A DNA stretch of 64,000 nt, taken from Mucilaginibacter_A sp041088075 (lineage in GTDB: Bacteria; Bacteroidota; Bacteroidia; Sphingobacteriales; Sphingobacteriaceae). The notes beneath the pieces were generated by a model that had not been told where the DNA came from, did not search any database, and saw nothing but the letters and a program-made list of their open reading frames with translations. Position numbers and translations under genes: made by a program. The first letter of the stretch is position 1, and the number at the start of each line of letters is the position of its first letter. Of this stretch, positions 58,392 to 64,000 are shown piece by piece. The DNA lies in NCBI RefSeq assembly GCF_041088075.1, contig NZ_JBGCVY010000014.1:1-64000 (forward strand), given 5' to 3'.

Positions 58392-59756
58392 ATGAGAAAA
58401 TTTACCGTTTTGATCCTGTGTTTTGTGATGAGCGTGTTTACAGCTTTGGGTCAAAAAAAATCGTTAGATAAAGTTGCGGCCGTAGTTGGAAACAGTATTA
58501 TTTTGAATTCAGACATTGAACACGAATACGATAATTATTTACTTCAGGGCAATCAACCAAACCCGACAATAAAATGTCAGGTTTTGCAGCAATTATTAAC
58601 TCAAAAGTTGCTGACACAACAAGCCGTTATAGACAGTGTGATTGTAAAAGACGACGAAGTTGACAACGAGGTAGACCGGCGGATGCGAAGGTTTATCCAA
58701 AACGCAGGCGGGCAGGACAAGCTGGAAGCGTTTCTTGGAAAGTCTATAATTCAATACAAAGATGAAATTAGGCCGGACATTCGAGAGTTGTTGACTGCGC
58801 AACGGATGCAGCAAAAAATTACCGAGAAAGTTAGTGTTACGCCGCAGGATGTAAAAAATTATTTCAACTCGATCCCGAAAGACAGTTTGCCTTCTATCAA
58901 CAAAGAGGTGGAGATTGCACAAATTGTTTTTAACCCAAAACTGACGAAAGAAGAAAAACAACTTTCGCGCGATAAAGCAGAAGCACTGCGTACCCGGATT
59001 AAAAACGGAGAAGATTTTGGCACGCTGGCAACTTTATATTCTCAAGATCCGGGATCAGCACCGGCAGGCGGCGATTTAGGTTTTTTTGATCGAAATATGA
59101 TGGCCAAAGAATTTACGGCCATGGCCTTTAAGTTAAAAGCAGGGGAAATTTCTCCGGTTTTTGAAACAGAGTTTGGGTTTCACTTTTTGCAAGTAATTGA
59201 ACGCCGCGGCGAACAAGTGCACGTGAGGCATATTTTGATTATACCGGCAATAACACAAGCTAGTTTGGACCGCGCCAAAATTAAAGCCGACAGTATTTAC
59301 AAAGTAATCAAAACCAATAAAATTGACTTTTCAGCGGCTGCTTCTGCATTTTCTGATGATAACGAAACCAAGTATAACGGCGGTATGCTGTTGAATGCAG
59401 AAGATGTTCAAAACCGTTCAACTTTTATCCCGACAGATAAATTAGACCCGCAAGTTGCTTTGGTGGTAGATACAATGAAAGTTGGAAGCATGGCGCCACC
59501 TGCTTTGTTTACCACCCAAAAAAATGCCAAGGTTTATAAGATATTGTACCTGAAATCAAAAACCGATGCACACAAAGCCAACCTGGCGCAAGATTTTCCG
59601 AAATTGAAGGATGCTGCCTCTGAAACTAAAATCAATAAAACAGTAAGCAATTGGTTTGAAAAACGCCGCAAAGAAACGTACATTAATATTGACCCGGAGT
59701 ATCAAACTTGTGATCAGCTTAAATCCTGGGTTGTTAACATAGCACAGGCAAAATAA
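58392..59756 (+). CDS. SurA-like peptidyl-prolyl isomerase
   Basis: A 454-residue exported chaperone. A signal peptide (LCFVMSVFTALGQ) is followed by a SurA-like N-terminal helical domain (LDKVAAVVGNSIILNSDIEH). Two parvulin domains follow: one with LYSQDPGSAPAGGDLGFFD and FETEFGFHFLQVIERRGEQV, and a second degenerate one starting VHVRHILIIPAITQASLDRA. It would help outer membrane proteins through the periplasm. It is followed one base later by moxR, so both may be one transcript. Confidence 0.9.
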   Translation: MRKFTVLILCFVMSVFTALGQKKSLDKVAAVVGNSIILNSDIEHEYDNYLLQGNQPNPTIKCQVLQQLLTQKLLTQQAVIDSVIVKDDEVDNEVDRRMRRFIQNAGGQDKLEAFLGKSIIQYKDEIRPDIRELLTAQRMQQKITEKVSVTPQDVKNYFNSIPKDSLPSINKEVEIAQIVFNPKLTKEEKQLSRDKAEALRTRIKNGEDFGTLATLYSQDPGSAPAGGDLGFFDRNMMAKEFTAMAFKLKAGEISPVFETEFGFHFLQVIERRGEQVHVRHILIIPAITQASLDRAKIKADSIYKVIKTNKIDFSAAASAFSDDNETKYNGGMLLNAEDVQNRSTFIPTDKLDPQVALVVDTMKVGSMAPPALFTTQKNAKVYKILYLKSKTDAHKANLAQDFPKLKDAASETKINKTVSNWFEKRRKETYINIDPEYQTCDQLKSWVVNIAQAK

Positions 59757-59757
59757 T

Positions 59758-60720
59758 ATGCATCATACTTCGGAAGTAGAAGCTGCTGATGCCTTGTTTG
59801 CATCGTACCGGGAAGTTAAAGCAGAGATTGGCAAAATTATCATTGGCCAGGATGAAGTTGTAAAATCTGTTTTGATCGCTATTTTTAGCAATGGCCATTG
59901 CCTGTTGGTTGGCGTTCCGGGGCTGGCCAAAACTTTGCTGGTGCAAACGGTGGCGCAAGTACTGGATTTAAGCTTTAACCGCATCCAATTTACGCCGGAT
60001 CTGATGCCTTCTGACATTATCGGTTCTGAGATTTTAGGCGAAGACCGAAACTTTAAATTTATTAAAGGGCCGGTTTTTTCTAACATTATTTTGGCAGATG
60101 AAATTAACCGCACGCCGCCCAAAACACAAGCTGCCTTGTTGGAAGCCATGCAGGAAAAAGCAGTTACTGCCGCCGGTGTAACGCACCAGTTGGATAAACC
60201 TTTTTTTGTGTTGGCCACACAAAACCCGATTGAGCAGGAGGGGACTTATCCTTTGCCGGAAGCGCAGTTGGACCGGTTTATGTTTAATATTTCTTTAGAT
60301 TATCCTTCCTGGCAGGAAGAATTGAACATTGTTAAAAATACAACGGGCAACCAAATCAACACGATTAAAAAGTTGCTGAATGCCGAACAAATACGTTACT
60401 TCCAGCAATTGGTGCGGAACATTCCGATTACAGACCATGTATTGGAATATGCGGTAAAATTAGCAGCAAAAACACGTCCGAATACCGCTTTGGCTACACC
60501 GAAAGTAAACCAGTTATTAAGCTGGGGCGCAGGGCCACGGGCATCGCAGTTTTTGGTTTTAGGGGCGAAATGCCATGCCGTTATTTCCGGAAAATATTCG
60601 CCGGATATAGAAGATGTGCAGGCCGTAGCCAAAGCCATTTTACGCCACCGCATTGTACGGAATTATCGTGCTGAAGCAGAAGGTTTATCTGCCGACCAAA
60701 TTATCGAACAGTTGTTTTAA
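59758..60720 (+). CDS. MoxR-family AAA+ ATPase
   Basis: A 320-residue AAA_3 ATPase. Walker A is GVPGLAKTLLV, Walker B ILADEINRTPPKTQAALLEA, sensor 1 VLATQNPIEQEGTYPLPEAQ, and the arginine finger lies in LDRFMFNI. MoxR proteins work with VWA-domain partners in chaperone-like maturation; no such partner lies downstream here, where a terminator and a convergent gene follow. Confidence 0.93.
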   Translation: MHHTSEVEAADALFASYREVKAEIGKIIIGQDEVVKSVLIAIFSNGHCLLVGVPGLAKTLLVQTVAQVLDLSFNRIQFTPDLMPSDIIGSEILGEDRNFKFIKGPVFSNIILADEINRTPPKTQAALLEAMQEKAVTAAGVTHQLDKPFFVLATQNPIEQEGTYPLPEAQLDRFMFNISLDYPSWQEELNIVKNTTGNQINTIKKLLNAEQIRYFQQLVRNIPITDHVLEYAVKLAAKTRPNTALATPKVNQLLSWGAGPRASQFLVLGAKCHAVISGKYSPDIEDVQAVAKAILRHRIVRNYRAEAEGLSADQIIEQLF

Positions 60721-60735
60721 GAAGAATTTTTATAT

Positions 60736-60776
60736 CAACAATAAAGGCCACTTAATCCAGCGGCCTTTATTGTTGA
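60736..60776. terminator. Bidirectional terminator between moxR and the next gene
   Basis: TCAACAATAAAGGCC and GGCCTTTATTGTTGA are perfect 15-base arms around a short loop, with A/T tracts inside. It lies between convergent genes. Confidence 0.82.
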
Positions 60777-60791
60777 TACTGTTTTTACCAC

Positions 60792-61646
60792 CTATTTTTC
60801 AATGGGCGAAAATATCTCTACCAAAATATTCCATTTGTGGGATTTGTCCGGTTCCCAAATACGGATGTAGTTGTAGTTGTTGGTAACAGTACCTTTCTTG
60901 ATTTTTGCTTTGCCATAACTGTAAGCCAAATCACCGCTAACGGCACGTCCGGAGCCGGTATTTAAGGCTTCGATTGAAATGGCTTGGTTGCCAATAAATT
61001 GCAGGATTTTGTCCTGGCCAATAAGGAGTTCAAATCCCGGGAAATAATAGCGCCCATCTAAACTTAAAAACTCTTTGTAAGCAGAAAGGGCCGAAAAACC
61101 CAGCGAAGTATTAAACAGTTTATCGGTAGTAGTAATGATAGTGCGACCGTTAAAAGGGTCTTTGCTTTGAATGCGGGGCGAAGTGGCAGCATCTTTAAAA
61201 TCAACCGTTTGCTCCTGTTTCGGTTCCGGGTGTTCCATGTTGATGTTGAAAAGCAGCTTTAACTTACCTGATAAATCGGTACGCCAGATGGAAAGGTACT
61301 CGCCGAAAGTAACATCGTCTGTACCATTTTTAAGCGTGTAAGGACCGGCCGTAAAAGCAAGGTCGCCGTTGGCAGAGATACGGGCAATCTTAGGGACAGA
61401 AGTTAATTTGCCTGCTATTTTTCCGCTTTCGGCATAATACGTTTTAGCTAAAACCGGCTCTGGCTTAAACACCATTGCTTCCGGGTCTGCAACGGCCAGC
61501 ATGCCATCGCGTATCCCTTTTTGGGCAGTTACACGGTTATATTCTTTTTCTGCATCCAATACTTCTTTTACCTGTGTAATTTTTTGTGCCGAAGCCAGTC
61601 CGTTAAAGCATAAAAAAGCTACAAAAGCAGTGCATATTTTTTTCAT
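60792..61646 (-). CDS. Exported protein with two SnoaL/NTF2-like domains
   Basis: A 284-residue protein with a signal peptide (ICTAFVAFLCFNGLASAQ). Two similar halves are visible: the first has LDAEKEYNRVTAQKGIRDGM and DLAFTAGPYTLKNG with EYLSIWRTD; the second has LSAYKEFLSLDGRYYFPG, DLAYSYGKAKIKKG and NYIRIWEPDKSHKWNILVE. This is the NTF2-like fold in tandem. No active-site residue set could be defined and no substrate is known. A variant repeat arm at 61559-61570 is read as VKEVLD. Confidence 0.72.
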   Translation of the reverse strand: MKKICTAFVAFLCFNGLASAQKITQVKEVLDAEKEYNRVTAQKGIRDGMLAVADPEAMVFKPEPVLAKTYYAESGKIAGKLTSVPKIARISANGDLAFTAGPYTLKNGTDDVTFGEYLSIWRTDLSGKLKLLFNINMEHPEPKQEQTVDFKDAATSPRIQSKDPFNGRTIITTTDKLFNTSLGFSALSAYKEFLSLDGRYYFPGFELLIGQDKILQFIGNQAISIEALNTGSGRAVSGDLAYSYGKAKIKKGTVTNNYNYIRIWEPDKSHKWNILVEIFSPIEK

Positions 61647-61860
61647 TGGTATTCTTGGTTTTGTTGTGAATTTAGAACAAGGTTTTATTTAAGTGCCCGC
61701 TTTTTCTGGCCGTTTTATCACAAGGAAAATCTGGCTGCAAGTTATTGTTTTTTATCCTGTTATAATCAATTACAATGTAAGCTTGATAAATTGAAGCAGC
61801 TAAAGTTTAACTGTATTCGCGTTGCTTTATTATCTTGAGAACAACAGTGGTTTTTGAACA

Positions 61861-61879
61861 ATGCTTCTTTTATCACCTA
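61861..61879 (-). repeat. Dispersed repeat supplying the stop codon of cysS
   Basis: ATGCTTCTTTTA (61861-61872) followed by TCACCTAAATTTTTG. Read on the minus strand the AATTTTTAG box gives the last codon region and the TAG stop of cysS. Confidence 0.85.
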
Positions 61880-63337
61880 AATTTTTGTCCAGCTTGTGCC
61901 TTCTTTACTGTCTTTAAGCTGATAACCAATTTCCTGCAAACCTTTCCTGATCTTATCCGAAGTGGCGTAATCCTGGTTGGTTTTTGCTTGACTACGCAGG
62001 TTGATGACAAAATCCAGCACTTTTGGCAGTTCATCGGATGCGGCAGATTCGTCCCTCAAACCCAAAACATCTATCACAAAATGCTGTAACAACTGCTGTA
62101 AAAGTTCCAAGTTTGGCTGGTCAATTTTCAATTTTTGATCGTGAACAGAATTAACCAAACGGCAAACTTCAAACAGTTCGGCTATTAAAACGGGGCTGTT
62201 AAAATCGTCGTTCATCGCCTCGTAACACCTTTGCTGCAACGGCGTTATTTCTATTTCCCCTGCGGCAGATGCTTTTAAAGTTGGTGCCAATGCAAAAGCG
62301 TTCATCAATCTTTTAAAGCCTTTTTCGGATGCATCCAACGCATCGTTTGAAAAATCCAGCGTGCTGCGGTAATGTGCCTGCAACATAAAAAAGCGCACGG
62401 TCATTGGACTAAAACCTTTGTTCAACAAAGAATGGTTGCCGCTGAACAATTCCTGCGGCAAAAAACTGTTGCCTAAAGACTTCGACATTTTTTGCCCGTT
62501 CACCGTCAGCATATTGGTATGGATCCAATAATTGGCCGGCATTTTTCCGCAAGCAGCTTCGTTTTGTGCAATTTCGTTGGTGTGATGCGTTGGTGCCAAA
62601 TCCATTCCGCCACCATGGATATCAAACTGCTCGCCCAAATACTTGTTGCTCATGGCCGAACATTCCAAATGCCAACCGGGGAAACCGCTGCTCCAGGGCG
62701 AAGGCCATTTCATCAAATGTTCGGGCTTGGCTTTTATCCACAACGCAAAATCCAGCTTGCCGCGTTTTTCTTCCTGGCCGCCCAAATTGCGCGTGTTGTT
62801 CAGCATGTCTTCCAAATTGCGGTTGCTTAAAATGCCGTAATTGTGGTGCTGGTTGTATTTTTCAACATCAAAATAAACCGAACCATTTACTTCATAAGCA
62901 AAACCTTTTTCCAATACTGTTTTTACCAGTTCAATTTGTTCGATGATGTGGCCGGTTGCCGTTGGCTCGATGCTTGGCGGTTTTACATTGAAAATCTGCA
63001 TCACGTCATGGAAATCAACCGAATATTTCTGCACAATTTCCATCGGCTCCAACTGCGCCAGTTTTGCTTTTTTAGAGATTTTATCTTCGCCTTCATCCGT
63101 ATCGCCTTCCAAATGGCCGGCATCGGTAATATTGCGGACGTAGCGGACTTTATAGCCCAAATGCGTGAGGTATCGAAAAATAAGGTCGAAAGAAATAAAC
63201 GTGCGGCAGTTGCCCAAATGCACATCGCTGTAAACGGTTGGCCCACATACATACATGCCAACCAGCGGCGGGTCAATGGCTTTAAATTCTTCTTTTTTGC
63301 GCGATAAAGTGTTGTAAATAAAAAGCTTTTGCTGCAT
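61877..63337 (-). CDS. cysS: Cysteine-tRNA ligase
   Basis: 486 residues, class I. VGMYVCGPTVYSDVHLGNCR gives a zinc Cys and the HIGH-like HLGN. The second zinc ligands are in SGFPGWHLECSAMSNKYLG, and KMSKS is QKMSKSLGN. It charges tRNA-Cys. The C-terminal anticodon-binding part ends SWTKI, whose stop lies in a repeat arm. Confidence 0.96.
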   Translation of the reverse strand: MQQKLFIYNTLSRKKEEFKAIDPPLVGMYVCGPTVYSDVHLGNCRTFISFDLIFRYLTHLGYKVRYVRNITDAGHLEGDTDEGEDKISKKAKLAQLEPMEIVQKYSVDFHDVMQIFNVKPPSIEPTATGHIIEQIELVKTVLEKGFAYEVNGSVYFDVEKYNQHHNYGILSNRNLEDMLNNTRNLGGQEEKRGKLDFALWIKAKPEHLMKWPSPWSSGFPGWHLECSAMSNKYLGEQFDIHGGGMDLAPTHHTNEIAQNEAACGKMPANYWIHTNMLTVNGQKMSKSLGNSFLPQELFSGNHSLLNKGFSPMTVRFFMLQAHYRSTLDFSNDALDASEKGFKRLMNAFALAPTLKASAAGEIEITPLQQRCYEAMNDDFNSPVLIAELFEVCRLVNSVHDQKLKIDQPNLELLQQLLQHFVIDVLGLRDESAASDELPKVLDFVINLRSQAKTNQDYATSDKIRKGLQEIGYQLKDSKEGTSWTKI

Positions 63338-63370
63338 CGGGCAAATTTAGACAAAAAGGCGGTTTATTGC

Positions 63371-64000
63371 CTACTTCAAACGCAAATCGGCGCGGATGCC
63401 GTAATGGTCGGAAAGCTTTTTCTTGAGCACGATGTAATTGATCACTTCAAATTTAGGCTGGGCCAGGATGTAATCAATCTGGTAATTGGGGAAATCGCCG
63501 TTGTAAGTAGCGCCAAAACCGTTCCCTTTTTCCCGGAAAGCATTGACCAACCCTTCCGACATTTTATTGAGGGCAAAAGAAGCAGGCGTATCGTTAAAAT
63601 CACCGGCAATAATAAAAGGATAAGGCGAGGTAGCGGCGTGGTTTTTCACTAAGTAAACCTGTTCACTGCGTTTTAAAAAGGCTTTTTTTAGCTTGCTTAA
63701 AATGCGTTTGTACGAATGCAGGTTTGTTTCTTCGGCTTTTTTAACGCTATCAATCACCTGGTAATCTTCGGGCATAAACTGGATGGATTGCAAATGCACG
63801 GCGTAAACCCGAATAGTTTGGCTTGCTTTTTTTATATCAATAAAAATGCACTGGTTGGTGCTGTTGTTATCCGCAAGCGGAATCAAACCTTTGTTAATAA
63901 TTGGGAATTTTGAAAAAGCAGCAATCCCATTGCCTTCGTAATCAATATTGTTGACGGTAAAGCGGTAGAAATAAGGCGTGTGCAAAGCTTTTTTGATCGA
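63371..64000 (-). CDS. Endonuclease/exonuclease/phosphatase-family protein, partial
   Basis: The frame is open to the end of the window, so the N-terminal part is missing. At least 210 residues remain. GNGIAAFSKFPI, then RVYAVHLQSIQF with the catalytic His, PFIIAGDFNDTPASFA (Asn-Asp pair), YQIDYILAQPKFE and the terminal SDHYGIRADL (Asp-His) are the EEP superfamily motifs. It hydrolyses phosphodiester or phosphomonoester bonds; the substrate is unknown. Confidence 0.85.
   Translation of the reverse strand, partial: SIKKALHTPYFYRFTVNNIDYEGNGIAAFSKFPIINKGLIPLADNNSTNQCIFIDIKKASQTIRVYAVHLQSIQFMPEDYQVIDSVKKAEETNLHSYKRILSKLKKAFLKRSEQVYLVKNHAATSPYPFIIAGDFNDTPASFALNKMSEGLVNAFREKGNGFGATYNGDFPNYQIDYILAQPKFEVINYIVLKKKLSDHYGIRADLRLK

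Noticed and set aside
8044..61872. CRISPR array
   Set aside because: The repeats are dispersed over the window without regular spacers, and no cas gene is present.

Overview
The window looks like a chromosomal segment of a member of the Bacteroidetes, most likely a carotenoid-producing Sphingobacteriaceae (Mucilaginibacter/Pedobacter-like). Supporting signs are the moderately AT-rich sequence, promoters of the TTTG / TAnnTTTG type, an outer-membrane beta-barrel receptor with an N-terminal carboxypeptidase-like domain, and Bacteroidetes-type forms of many proteins. This assignment rests on pattern recognition, not on a search.

Layout. 1-118: 3' end of a 5S rRNA and its terminator. 366-5915: arsenosugar biosynthesis cluster (ArsM, epimerase and TIGR04283 glycosyltransferase on +; TIGR04282 glycosyltransferase, ArsS, peroxidase-like protein and a DUF547 protein on -). 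6270-7911: thiol-redox proteins and a Met/His/Lys-rich exported peptide. 8238-10604: family-43 glycosidase, tRNA-Asn, PfkB kinase. 10601-17617: carotenoid genes (cytochrome b5-like, lycopene cyclase, unknown exported protein, crtB, crtI; later crtZ), with an ECF sigma factor, murB and a DUF433/DUF5615 pair between them. 17777-19180: lpdA. 19617-25426: ECF sigma operon with a membrane HEAT-like protein, two DUF4097-like proteins, then a TonB-type receptor. 25436-32798: YffB-like protein, M1 peptidase, small envelope proteins, two paralogous Doc-type toxin-antitoxin modules around an OmpA lipoprotein, and an endonuclease III homologue. 33300-36882: str operon (rpsL, rpsG, fusA, rpsJ). 36883-39806: an interruption holding an orphan antitoxin-like gene, a coiled-coil membrane protein and a fungal-type prephenate dehydrogenase. 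39807-54810: the rest of the S10/spc/alpha ribosomal block (rplC to rplQ). 55114-64000: dnaK, NTP pyrophosphatase, a SurA-like isomerase, MoxR ATPase, cysS and a partial exo/endonuclease/phosphatase.

The most unusual feature is a dispersed repeat with core TAAAAGAAGCAT (reverse ATGCTTCTTTTA). I count 33 exact copies by eye, plus about ten with C to T at position 10, balanced between strands, where about 0.02 would be expected by chance. It is concentrated between genes but also lies inside coding sequence in different frames. It often carries an upstream AATTTTTA box and forms inverted doublets about 86-94 bp long. Single arms supply stop codons, C-terminal codons and terminator stems. The pattern resembles REP/REPIN families or DNA-uptake signals; I know of no description of it.

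Other points for follow-up: a prephenate dehydrogenase resembling yeast TYR1, a frameshifted Doc toxin next to an intact paralogue, a putative ECF promoter shared by the sigma operon and the TonB receptor, an S10 operon split after rpsJ, and an Asn/Gly/Arg-rich tail on ribosomal protein S3.
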